From NCBI GenBank assembly GCA_016206955.1, contig JACQQO010000011.1:1-26458 (forward strand): a stretch of DNA of 26,458 bases, given 5' to 3'. Position 1 is the stretch's first letter; the number at the start of each line of letters is the position of its first letter. Position numbers and translations under genes: made by a program. Positions 7,084 to 14,501 of the stretch are shown here, piece after piece. Under the pieces are notes generated by a model. That model saw only the letters and a list, made by a program, of their open reading frames with translations, did not search any database and had not been told where the DNA came from. The DNA is from Candidatus Omnitrophota bacterium (lineage in GTDB: Bacteria; Omnitrophota; Omnitrophia; Omnitrophales; Danuiimicrobiaceae).

Positions 7084-8009
7084 TGGACAAAGCGTTCGTG
7101 GGCCTTTTGGCGAAAAAGTTTATCTGAAATTTCACTTTCAGCTTCCTTAAAAGATTTATGTGAGGCTTCGCGCTTCTCGCCCACTTTGAAAATATGATAG
7201 TTGTTTTCGGTTTCAAGCACATCAGAAATGCTGCCCTTGGGAAGAGAAAATAAGAGCTGATCAATGCTGTCAACTAAATCACCTCTTTGAATAAAACCCA
7301 TAAAACCGCCCTGCTCGGCATGGACATCCTTGGAATTCTCTTTCGCCAGTTTCTCAAAATCAGCTCCCTTTTTGAGTTGAGCAATAAACTGCTCAGCTTT
7401 TCGCTTAACTGCCTCATCCATCATCCCTTTTTCGACCGCCTCTTTGCCCTTTGGAAGCGTAATCGACCAAACCTCAACTTGTTCTTTCTGAACAAATTCT
7501 TCGGGGTGATCCTTGTAATATTGTTCGGTTTCGTTGGGTGAAACAACGACACGGCCGCGGATGAGACCTTGATGAAGTTTGGCAATTGAAATCCGTTCTT
7601 TGACTCGTTTCTCAAGATCTGCCAGTTGGATGCCTGCCTTTTCCATTTCTTGTTCAAACCGTGTTTGATCTGGGAATTGAGATTTGAAGGAACTAAGTTC
7701 TTCCTGAATCTCGGAATCACTTACTTCAATGCCCAGCTTTTGAGCTTCTTGATAAACAAGCCTGTCCTCGATTAATTGATTCAGGAGTTGAAGGCGGAGT
7801 TTTTCAAGCTCTGCCTGAAGATTAGGGCCTTGGTAGGTTTTTTGCAATTGTTCGTAAATCGGCCTAAAAATGACGTCGAACTCGCTTTGGGTAATGACTT
7901 CGTTGTTCACCACCGCGGCGACACGATCGACCAGCTGACGATCTTCGGAAAAAGCAGCTTGAACCAAAAGCGTCATAAAAAAACTGATTAGAATCAGGAT
8001 TCTTTTCAT
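7038..8009 (-). CDS. SurA/PpiC-type periplasmic peptidyl-prolyl isomerase/chaperone
   Basis: Exported folding factor, 323 aa, expected to handle outer-membrane protein precursors. Residues 1-21 are a Sec signal peptide ending near QAAFS-E. A SurA-like N-terminal chaperone domain follows (DRVAAVVNNEVITQSEF, then helices containing LLNQLIEDRLVYQEAQKLGI). One parvulin (PpiC) domain spans about 175-285, with GGFMGF at 234-239 and YHIFKV at 271-276. The first parvulin His, normally in an R/A-x-HIL strand, is absent: the strand reads VEVWSITL, so isomerase activity may be weak, as in the non-catalytic parvulin repeat of E. coli SurA. It has its own promoter and AAGGT before the ATG. The surA-pdxA pairing also occurs in proteobacteria. 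With only one parvulin domain it is SurA-like rather than a proven surA. Confidence 0.85.
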   Translation of the reverse strand: MKRILILISFFMTLLVQAAFSEDRQLVDRVAAVVNNEVITQSEFDVIFRPIYEQLQKTYQGPNLQAELEKLRLQLLNQLIEDRLVYQEAQKLGIEVSDSEIQEELSSFKSQFPDQTRFEQEMEKAGIQLADLEKRVKERISIAKLHQGLIRGRVVVSPNETEQYYKDHPEEFVQKEQVEVWSITLPKGKEAVEKGMMDEAVKRKAEQFIAQLKKGADFEKLAKENSKDVHAEQGGFMGFIQRGDLVDSIDQLLFSLPKGSISDVLETENNYHIFKVGEKREASHKSFKEAESEISDKLFRQKAHERFVQWMDELKKKSYISIR

Positions 8010-8038
8010 TTGACGGTTACCTTATTGCGGAATTAATT

Positions 8039-8067
8039 ATAATATCACAGCTCGCACATCTTTTCAA
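8039..8067 (-). promoter_or_regulatory. Sigma70 promoter for the chaperone-pdxA unit
   Basis: On the minus strand TTGAAA (8062-8067) and TATTAT (8039-8044) are 17 nt apart, each a 5-of-6 consensus match. The -35 box covers the stop codon of the Mfd-like gene. The predicted start near 8032 gives a leader of about 22 nt before the chaperone ATG. Confidence 0.75.
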
Positions 8068-9986
8068 TCATTCAGAAATTTCTTTTCCTGGTCTACCGCC
8101 TCCTTCAGCATGCGGCAATAAAGATCAAAACCCACCTGATAAATAAAGCCACTTTGTTCATGACCCACCACATTTCCTGCGCCTCGGATTTCCAAATCTT
8201 CAAGCGCCACTTTAAGCCCGGCGCCTAATTCACTAAAGCGCTCAATCGCGGCAAGGCGTTTTTCGGCATCTTGGGTGAGAACCCAATTCTTCGGGACCAA
8301 AAAATAAGCATAGGCTTGTCGTGCGGTTTGAAAACGGCCCACACGCCCGCGCAATTGGTAAAGATCCGAAAGGCCAAACCGATCCGCCCGATTGATTAAA
8401 ATCGTATTGACGTTGGGAATGTCAATTCCGGACTCAATGATATTGGTTGAAATCAGACAATGAGTTTTCCCTTCGATAAAATCCGTCATGACCTTCTCGA
8501 GACTCGCCACCAGCATCTGGCCATGCGCCACGCCGAATGAAACGTGCGGCAGAAGTTTTTTCAAATAAGCATGAATTTTCTCGATGGATTCAATCCGGTT
8601 ATGGACAAAATAGATTTGTCCTTTTCGTTCCAATTCGCGCTCAAATGCTTGCTGGATGGGTACCTCTTCAAATTCTAGAATTTCGGTCCGGATCGGAAGC
8701 CTTTGTTTGGGCGGCGTTTCGATCACCGACATATCGCGAACTCCCAAAAGAGAAAGATAGAGCGTGCGAGGAATGGGGGTCGCGGTGAGTGTCAATACGT
8801 CAACGGTCTCGCGCAAAAATTTAAGCCGCTCCTTGTGCTTCACGCCAAATCGCTGTTCCTCATCAATAATGGCAAGCCCCAAATCCTTAAAGGAAACGTC
8901 CTGAGAAAGTAAACGGTGCGTGCCAATCACGATATCGATCTTTCCCTCTTTAAGTTGCACAACCACTTTTTTCTGAGCTTTTGGATTCCGGTACCGAGAA
9001 AGGAGTTCCACTTGGACCGGCATATTTTCCATGCGGCGTTTAATCGTGAGGTAATGCTGTTCGGCTAAAAGGGTGGTTGGCACGAGAAAAGCGACCTGTT
9101 TTCCTGCAAGGACTGCTTTGAACGCCGCGCGAATCGCCACTTCAGTTTTGCCATAACCCACATCGCCGCAAAGCAAACGGTCCATTGGCTTTTCCCTTTC
9201 CATATCGTGCTTGACTTCATCGGTGGCGCGCCTTTGATCGGGCGTCTCCTCATAAGGAAAGGAGCGTTCAAATTCGAGCTGAAGTTCGGTATCTGGGGGG
9301 AATGGAAAGCCGGCGTGAACGTTTCTCTTCGCTTGAAGCTCGACCATTTCTCGGGCGACTCCGTGAACAGCGAGGCGTGTGCGTTCCTTAATCCGAACCC
9401 ACTCTTTTCCTTGAAGTCGTGTGAGTTTGGGCTTTTTGCCCTCCAGCCCGAGGTAGCGTTCCAAAAGTTGATGCTGATCAAAAGGGAGATAAAGAATTTC
9501 CTGATTCGCGAATTCAAGCGCAAGATGCCGTTTGGGAGTTCCTGCGGTTTTCAAAATCTTGGTTCCCAAAAATTTGCCAATCCCATATTCGATATGGACC
9601 ACATAATCTCCTACCCGAATATCTTCAAGCTCAGAAACCGGCTCAAAATCTTCCAAATAAGTTCTGAGACGGGACTGTTTCTTAAGAAAAGCTTCGGTAA
9701 TGGGAAGGAGAAAAAGCTCTTCGAAAGTGGTGAGGCTCTTTCCTTCTTGAAGGGAATAATCGCGGATCGATTCGATTTGATCCAGATGAAAATGGATTCG
9801 AATCGGCGCGCGGTAAGAAAGCGGATAAACATCGATCGTCGAACCGCGGATTGCATACTCTCCGGGTTCTTCAACTATTTTTTCTTCGTGATAATTTAAG
9901 GCGTGCAATTTTTGAAGGAGATTGTCGCGATGAATCTCATCGCCCACGCACAGGCGAAAAACTTTGCTTAAATCTTTTTCAGCCAT
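8064..9986 (-). CDS. mfd: Short Mfd-like DNA translocase (transcription-repair coupling factor lacking terminal domains)
   Basis: A 640-aa relative of Mfd, which normally exceeds 1,000 aa, binds stalled RNA polymerase, pushes it forward with ATP and recruits UvrA. Present are a fragment of the N-terminal UvrB-like module (about 10-100, including EEPGEYAIRGSTIDVYP), the RNA-polymerase-interacting domain (about 124-190, VGDYVVHIEYGIGKFLG) and a complete translocase: Walker A GDVGYGKT 274-281, DEEQ 375-378, TATP 401-404, SGIDIP 519-524 and QLRGRVGR 544-551. Absent are about the first 120 residues of the family, the D2/D3 segment, and the C-terminal domain of about 190 aa; the protein ends soon after the SGFIYQVGFDLY block. 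An in-frame TGA immediately precedes the ATG, so the reading frame cannot extend upstream. The first 19 nt overlap the aminotransferase end. It could be a functional minimal form or a decayed gene; the intact motifs favour function. Confidence 0.85.
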   Translation of the reverse strand: MAEKDLSKVFRLCVGDEIHRDNLLQKLHALNYHEEKIVEEPGEYAIRGSTIDVYPLSYRAPIRIHFHLDQIESIRDYSLQEGKSLTTFEELFLLPITEAFLKKQSRLRTYLEDFEPVSELEDIRVGDYVVHIEYGIGKFLGTKILKTAGTPKRHLALEFANQEILYLPFDQHQLLERYLGLEGKKPKLTRLQGKEWVRIKERTRLAVHGVAREMVELQAKRNVHAGFPFPPDTELQLEFERSFPYEETPDQRRATDEVKHDMEREKPMDRLLCGDVGYGKTEVAIRAAFKAVLAGKQVAFLVPTTLLAEQHYLTIKRRMENMPVQVELLSRYRNPKAQKKVVVQLKEGKIDIVIGTHRLLSQDVSFKDLGLAIIDEEQRFGVKHKERLKFLRETVDVLTLTATPIPRTLYLSLLGVRDMSVIETPPKQRLPIRTEILEFEEVPIQQAFERELERKGQIYFVHNRIESIEKIHAYLKKLLPHVSFGVAHGQMLVASLEKVMTDFIEGKTHCLISTNIIESGIDIPNVNTILINRADRFGLSDLYQLRGRVGRFQTARQAYAYFLVPKNWVLTQDAEKRLAAIERFSELGAGLKVALEDLEIRGAGNVVGHEQSGFIYQVGFDLYCRMLKEAVDQEKKFLND

Positions 9987-11131
9987 TCACGAATGCGGGC
10001 AAGGCCGCTTTCGATCAATTGTTCGGAAACGGCAAAACTCATCCGAATTGCATGATCATCGCCAAATGCGATGCCGGGCACGACTGCTACCTTGGATTCA
10101 TCGAGCAAGCGGTCTGAAAATTGAAGAGAACTTAAACGAGTTTGGTGAATGTTAACGAATAGATAAAAAGCCCCGCTCGGTTTGAATGGTTTTAATTTAG
10201 GGATATCGCTTACGAGACGATACATGAGATCTCGTCTCTTTTCAAACGCTACGCGCATTTTCTTAACTTCTGGCTCACCGCTCTTCAATGCTTCTAAATA
10301 TCCTGCCTGTGCAAACGAAGTTGGATTAGAGGTCGAATGACTTTGGAGTGAACCGCATGCTTCCGCAATCGGTTTGGGCGATGCTGAAAAACCAAGCCGC
10401 CAGCCGGTCATCGCGTATGCCTTGCTTGCTCCGCCAACCGTAATGGTTAGGTTTAAAAGTTCTGAATCAAGTGAGCCGATTGAACAATGTTCTTTTCCAT
10501 CGAAAATTAATTTCTCGTATATTTCATCACTTAGAATAAAAAAAGAATGTGCTTTCGCGATCTCGCCAATTTGGCGAAGCAAATCGCGCGACATTACAGC
10601 GCCGGTAGGATTCGAAGGTGAATTTAAAATCAACACCTTCGTTTTTTTAGTGACCAGTTTTTCAAGCTGAGCCGGTGATGGCAAGTAACCCGCCTCAAAC
10701 TCCGTTTTTAAGATCACGGATTTTCCGCCCGCCAAAGAAACCATTTCCGGAAAACTCAACCAATAAGGAGACGGGATAATTACCTCATCTCCTTCATTTA
10801 TAAGGACTTGCAATGTGTTGTAAATGGCGTGCTTTGCGCCGCAAGAGACCACAATTTGCTCGGGCGAATACGTGAGATGATTTTCCTGCGAAAGCTTTTC
10901 TGAAATGGCTTTCCTTAATTCGAGAATACCTGAGGCTGGCGTGTATTTGGTAAATCCTTGATTAAGAGAATCAATGGCCGATTGTTTGATCGGCTGAGGG
11001 GTATCAAAATCAGGTTCGCCGGCGGAAAAAGAAATAATATCCACCCCTTCCTGCTTCAGGCGCTTTGCCTTAGCTTCAATCGCAAGCGTAAGAGATGGAG
11101 TTATGTTTTGAATTCGTCTGGCGAGATTCAC
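9968..11131 (-). CDS. Class I aminotransferase, aspartate/prephenate aminotransferase type
   Basis: PLP enzyme of 387 aa, close to the bacterial type-I-gamma aspartate aminotransferases that transfer amino groups between aspartate (or prephenate) and 2-oxoglutarate. Visible are FSAGEPDFDTP near 35-45, NSPSNPTG at 170-177, the cofactor Asp in LSDEIYE (D202), the Schiff-base Lys in GGASKAYAMTGWRLGF (K237) and the substrate-carboxylate Arg in IRMSFA (R363). The start is GTG at 11131, with only a weak purine run upstream and no better start near the conserved N-terminus. It lies 17 nt after rplQ, so it is probably transcribed as a downstream extension of the ribosomal cluster, and it overlaps the mfd-like gene by 19 nt. 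Confidence 0.9.
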   Translation of the reverse strand: MNLARRIQNITPSLTLAIEAKAKRLKQEGVDIISFSAGEPDFDTPQPIKQSAIDSLNQGFTKYTPASGILELRKAISEKLSQENHLTYSPEQIVVSCGAKHAIYNTLQVLINEGDEVIIPSPYWLSFPEMVSLAGGKSVILKTEFEAGYLPSPAQLEKLVTKKTKVLILNSPSNPTGAVMSRDLLRQIGEIAKAHSFFILSDEIYEKLIFDGKEHCSIGSLDSELLNLTITVGGASKAYAMTGWRLGFSASPKPIAEACGSLQSHSTSNPTSFAQAGYLEALKSGEPEVKKMRVAFEKRRDLMYRLVSDIPKLKPFKPSGAFYLFVNIHQTRLSSLQFSDRLLDESKVAVVPGIAFGDDHAIRMSFAVSEQLIESGLARIREWLKKI

Positions 11132-11148
11132 GATGACGCTTCCGCTCG

Positions 11149-11715
11149 TTATTTTTTATCGTCATCGCCTTTTAAAAATCGGCGAAGCGAACCCAAGAAA
11201 CCGCCTTTCTTGGGCACTTCCTTCTTTGGCTCTTCTTTCTTAGCTTCTTCTTTAACAGAAGGAGGACGTTTAGCCTTTTCTTTTTCTTTGACTTCTTTGG
11301 CAGGTTTTGGTTCCTTTTTCTTCTTAGGTTTTTTCTCCTCGATCGCGATGACAGGAACTGAAAATTCTAAAAGGGAAAGTGAAGCTCCATCTCCAGGACG
11401 CTCCCGATAACGGAGAACGCGGGTATATCCGCCCTTTCGTTCAGCAAGCTTGGGAGCGATGACTTCAACCATTCGCTTGGCAAAGTCTTCTGATCCAGAA
11501 CCTAATTTTTGAATCAAATTCCGCCGCGCGTGGAGCGTGTTTTGTTTCGCGATGGTCACCAATTGATCCACAAAACGGCTTGCTTCTTTGGCTCGCGCAT
11601 GAGTGGTAATAATTTGCTGGTGAGTGATCAGATTGCGTGCCAAATTTCGAACCAAAGCACGCCGATGCTCCTGAATCAACCCTCCCAATCTTCCGTGTCG
11701 ACGACCGTGTCTCAT
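11149..11715 (-). CDS. rplQ: 50S ribosomal protein L17 with a charged C-terminal extension
   Basis: Ribosomal protein of the large subunit near the exit tunnel, 188 aa. The standard L17 core occupies about residues 1-124 (MRHGRRHGRLGG, RNLARNLITHQQI, GGYTRVLRYRERPGDGA). It is followed by about 60 residues made mostly of Lys, Glu, Pro and Ala, ending in a short amphipathic stretch, GGFLGSLRRFLKGDDDKK. The core alone matches the usual family length, so the tail is an addition; its role is unknown. It lies directly after rpoA, the usual end of the alpha operon. Confidence 0.95.
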   Translation of the reverse strand: MRHGRRHGRLGGLIQEHRRALVRNLARNLITHQQIITTHARAKEASRFVDQLVTIAKQNTLHARRNLIQKLGSGSEDFAKRMVEVIAPKLAERKGGYTRVLRYRERPGDGASLSLLEFSVPVIAIEEKKPKKKKEPKPAKEVKEKEKAKRPPSVKEEAKKEEPKKEVPKKGGFLGSLRRFLKGDDDKK

Positions 11716-11733
11716 TGAATTTCCTTAAAATAT

Positions 11734-12726
11734 TTAGGCTACGGCGGCCTTCTTCTTTTTCATCCGCTCCTGGATATTCATGCCTAGATGAAGGCTCATA
11801 CCGAGGAGGATATTTTGAATTTCGGAGAGAGATTTCTTTCCAAAGTTTTTATATTTCAACATTTGGGCTTCCGTTTTCTGAACCAAATCGCCAATCGTTT
11901 TAATATTAGCTGCTTCCAAACAATTAGCGCTTCGCACAGATAACTCAAGTTCTGTAATCGGTTTGTTAATCAATTCAAGGAATTCCTTGTCTTCCTCTTC
12001 TTCCTCTTCCTCTTCTTCGGGAAGTTCTCCATAGTTGACAAAAATATCCAAATGCCGCTGAAGAATATTGGAAGCGTAGAGCAAGGCTTCTTCCGGAGTC
12101 ATGGCGCCATTGGTGAAAATCTCAACAATCAAGCGGTCATAATCCGTAATTTGGCCTACGCGGGTATCCTCGACTGCAAAGTTAACTTTTGTGACGGGCG
12201 AAAAAATAGAATCCACCGCAATCGAGCCGATCGGCATCTCTTCCTGCTTATTCCGTTCGGCGGGAACATACCCTCGGCCACGAGCCACTTCCATTTCCAC
12301 ATAAAAGCGCATGTCCTTGGTCAAAGTGGCAATGTGGAGGTTCGGATTGATGATTTCTACCGTCTCATCTGCCTGGATGTCCTTTGCCGTAACCGGCCCT
12401 TTTTTCTTCACATCAATGATCACTTTTTTCGGCTGCTTTCCATGGTATTTGAGCACCAATTTTTTAATATTCAGCACAATCTGGGGTACGTCTTCGATAA
12501 CCCCATCCATGGCCGAAAATTCATGAAGTGCGCCTTCAATTTTAATATGGGTGACAGCCGCACCTTCAATGGAGGAAATCAAAACGCGTCTGAGCGCATT
12601 TCCGATCGTTGTCCCATAGCCGCGTTCGAAAGGCTCCGCAACAAACTTTCCATAAGTGGGTGTTAGCGACGCCTGATCTGCTTCAAGCCGTTTTGGCATC
12701 TCAAATGTTTTCCATCGTATTCCCAT
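11734..12726 (-). CDS. rpoA: RNA polymerase alpha subunit
   Basis: Assembly platform and regulator contact of RNA polymerase, 330 aa. The N-terminal domain has the dimerisation segment ERGYGTTIGNALRRVLISSIEG. The C-terminal domain (about 255-320) keeps the UP-element and activator-binding residues at the E. coli numbering: R265, N268, C269, G296, K298 and S299. The linker between them holds an unbroken run of about nine Glu (237-245), more acidic than usual. The gene lies between rpsD and rplQ as in most bacteria, 24 nt and 18 nt from its neighbours. Confidence 0.97.
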   Translation of the reverse strand: MGIRWKTFEMPKRLEADQASLTPTYGKFVAEPFERGYGTTIGNALRRVLISSIEGAAVTHIKIEGALHEFSAMDGVIEDVPQIVLNIKKLVLKYHGKQPKKVIIDVKKKGPVTAKDIQADETVEIINPNLHIATLTKDMRFYVEMEVARGRGYVPAERNKQEEMPIGSIAVDSIFSPVTKVNFAVEDTRVGQITDYDRLIVEIFTNGAMTPEEALLYASNILQRHLDIFVNYGELPEEEEEEEEEDKEFLELINKPITELELSVRSANCLEAANIKTIGDLVQKTEAQMLKYKNFGKKSLSEIQNILLGMSLHLGMNIQERMKKKKAAVA

Positions 12727-12750
12727 GTGTGTTCTCTCCTTTTGATATCT

Positions 12751-13377
12751 TTATTTTGAATATAACTCCACAATTTGTGACTCCTCAACCGGAAGTCCTG
12801 CATCTGATTTTCCGGGAAGCCTTAACACTTTCCCTTCCAGAGTCTCACGGTTTAGTTCAAGCCATTCCGGAACTGGCCTGTCTTTGAGCATTTCTAAATT
12901 ATTTTGAATCCGTTTCTTTAACAACTCATCTGGATAAGTTTGGATCATATCTCCTGCGCGTACTTGAAATGAAGGAACATTCACCGTCCGTCCATTGACC
13001 ATGATAAAACCATGAGAAACGAGTTGACGAGCTTCTTTCCGCGAAGAAACGAAAAGCAAGCGATAAACGGTATTATCAAGCCGCCTTTCCAAAGATTGAA
13101 TTAAAGTTTCACCCGTAATGCCCCGAGTTTTTGCCGCCCTAGCAAAAAAAGAGCGGAATTGTCTTTCCAGCATGCCATAGATTTTCTTCGCCTTCTGTTT
13201 CTCGCGAAGCTGAACTCCATAATCGGAAAGCTTTCCCCGGCTCCTCCGATGCATGCCGGGCGGCTGGTTGCGCCGTTCAATCGCACACTTATCTCCCGTG
13301 CAGCGAATTCCTTTCAAAAACAATTTAATTCCTTCGCGGCGGCACAGCCTACAAACAGCACCTCTTCTCCTTGCCAT
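12751..13377 (-). CDS. rpsD: 30S ribosomal protein S4, zinc-binding type
   Basis: Primary 16S rRNA-binding protein, 208 aa, which also represses its own operon in some bacteria. C9, C12, C26 and C31 form the zinc knuckle of the cysteine-containing S4 type. The S4 RNA-binding fold follows, with LERRLDNTVYRLLFVSSRKEARQLVSHGFIMVNG. An in-frame start at 13416 would add 13 residues; I prefer 13377 because the family starts MARRRG and because GAAGGG lies 9 nt upstream. The start is 4 nt after the rpsK stop. Confidence 0.96.
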   Translation of the reverse strand: MARRRGAVCRLCRREGIKLFLKGIRCTGDKCAIERRNQPPGMHRRSRGKLSDYGVQLREKQKAKKIYGMLERQFRSFFARAAKTRGITGETLIQSLERRLDNTVYRLLFVSSRKEARQLVSHGFIMVNGRTVNVPSFQVRAGDMIQTYPDELLKKRIQNNLEMLKDRPVPEWLELNRETLEGKVLRLPGKSDAGLPVEESQIVELYSK

Positions 13378-13381
13378 AAAA

Positions 13382-13750
13382 TTAAACCCTTCTCCTTTTC
13401 GGAGGACGGCACCCATTGTGCGGAAGCGGCGTCACATCCTTGATCATACTAATTTGAAGCCCAACGGATTGAAGTGCCCGAATAGCGGATTCCCTTCCAG
13501 AGCCGGGCCCGTTGACATGAACTTCCACTTCTTTCATGCCGTTTTCCATCGCTTTCTTGGCAGCTTGTTCGGAAGCTACTTGAGCGGCGAAGGGGGTTGA
13601 TTTCTTGGAACCTTTAAATCCCGCGCTTCCTGAACTTGCCCAGCAAATGGTATTTCCAGCAATGTCCGTCACATTAATCACGGTATTATTGAAGGATGCT
13701 AAAATATGAACAATTCCTTTGGAAACCTGTTTCGCCTTTTTCTTGGTCAT
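13382..13750 (-). CDS. rpsK: 30S ribosomal protein S11
   Basis: Platform protein of the small subunit that helps shape the mRNA exit region, 122 aa, full length. Recognised by HILASFNNTVINVTDIAGNT, the SAGFKGSKKSTPFAAQVASE block and the basic C-terminus TPLPHNGCRPPKRRRV. It lies between rpsM and rpsD in the standard alpha-operon order. Confidence 0.97.
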   Translation of the reverse strand: MTKKKAKQVSKGIVHILASFNNTVINVTDIAGNTICWASSGSAGFKGSKKSTPFAAQVASEQAAKKAMENGMKEVEVHVNGPGSGRESAIRALQSVGLQISMIKDVTPLPHNGCRPPKRRRV

Positions 13751-13766
13751 GTGCCTTTCCTTTTAA

Positions 13767-14156
13767 TTACTTAGGTGCTGGCGGTTTCTTCAGAAGACCG
13801 CCCACGGTTTTTCTCGGTCCTTTGCGGGTTCTCGCATTCGTGTGAGTACGCTGTCCATGAACGGGAAGGCCTTTGAGATGACGCGAGCCCCGATAACTTC
13901 TCACATCAATTAAGCGCTTGATATTTTGTTGAACTTCGCGCCTCAGATCGCCTTCCACTTTCAAATTGGATTTTTGAATTACTGAGGTGATTTGCGCGAC
14001 CTCTTTATCCGTCAAATCCTTCGCCCTTTTGTTGATGTCCACATTGGCGTCTTTCAAAATTTTATTGGACAGAGATCTCCCCACTCCATAAAGATAGGTT
14101 AGAGCGATCTCGGTTCGCTTCTCACGTGGAAGATCCACGCCAAAAATTCTGGGCAT
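13767..14156 (-). CDS. rpsM: 30S ribosomal protein S13
   Basis: Head protein of the small subunit that contacts the P-site tRNA and the 50S bridge, 129 aa. It begins MPRIFGVDLP and contains the helix-two-turn-helix region ending in RGSRHLKGLPVHGQRTHTNARTRKGPRK, the conserved basic tail. The gene starts 5 nt after the rpmJ stop. Confidence 0.97.
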   Translation of the reverse strand: MPRIFGVDLPREKRTEIALTYLYGVGRSLSNKILKDANVDINKRAKDLTDKEVAQITSVIQKSNLKVEGDLRREVQQNIKRLIDVRSYRGSRHLKGLPVHGQRTHTNARTRKGPRKTVGGLLKKPPAPK

Positions 14157-14161
14157 TGTGA

Positions 14162-14275
14162 TTATCCCTGCCTTTGCTTATGTTTTGGATTCGTGCAGGT
14201 AACATAAACGATTCTTTTCCGCCGCACGACTTTGCAATGTTCACAAATTCTTTTTACCGAACTTCTGACTTTCAT
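14162..14275 (-). CDS. rpmJ: 50S ribosomal protein L36
   Basis: Smallest ribosomal protein, 37 aa, found by translating the gap between infA and rpsM. It starts MKVRSSVKRICEHCKVVRRK and ends HKQRQG. C11, C14, C27 and H32 make the zinc ribbon of the zinc-dependent L36 type. Length and order infA-rpmJ-rpsM are standard. Confidence 0.96.
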   Translation of the reverse strand: MKVRSSVKRICEHCKVVRRKRIVYVTCTNPKHKQRQG

Positions 14276-14285
14276 TTTGCCTTTC

Positions 14286-14501
14286 CTATATGCGGTATGT
14301 GATTCTGCCGCGGGTCAAATCATAGGGTGAAAGTTCAACCTTCACCCGATCGCCCGAGAGAATGCGAATGTAATGCATTCTCATTTTTCCGGAAATATGC
14401 GCCAAGACCTTATGTCCGTTATCCAGTTCCACTCGAAACATGGCATTCGGAAGCGGCTCAACAACAACTCCCTCTACTTCGATGGCATCTTCCTTCGGCA
14501 T
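14286..14501 (-). CDS. infA: Translation initiation factor IF-1
   Basis: Small OB-fold factor that blocks the ribosomal A site during initiation, 71 aa, normal length. Recognised by the initial MPKEDAIEVEG, the central NGHKVLAHISGKMR and the ending VELSPYDLTRGRITYR. Its ATG follows the map stop without a gap (TAAATG), so coupling is likely. Confidence 0.97.
   Translation of the reverse strand: MPKEDAIEVEGVVVEPLPNAMFRVELDNGHKVLAHISGKMRMHYIRILSGDRVKVELSPYDLTRGRITYRI

Noticed and set aside
8038..8043. TATAAT on the plus strand between mfd and the chaperone gene
   Set aside because: No plus-strand gene follows; it overlaps the minus-strand -10 box TATTAT, which has a well-spaced -35 and an adjacent gene.
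9207..9899. Open frame of 230 codons on the plus strand opposite the mfd-like gene
   Set aside because: The opposite strand encodes unmistakable Mfd motifs in the same span; the plus-strand product resembles nothing and has no promoter or ribosome-binding site.
12000..12020. GAA-repeat tract in rpoA (acidic run) as a possible microsatellite or sequencing artefact
   Set aside because: It is in frame, lies in the flexible linker between the two alpha domains, and both flanks align with the family, so it is best read as a normal linker.
12052..12666. Open frame of 204 codons on the plus strand opposite rpoA
   Set aside because: It mirrors the conserved rpoA reading frame and has no recognisable features.
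13378..13416. Thirteen-residue N-terminal extension of S4
   Set aside because: It runs into rpsK, is not conserved, and would precede the zinc-knuckle N-terminus that defines the family start.
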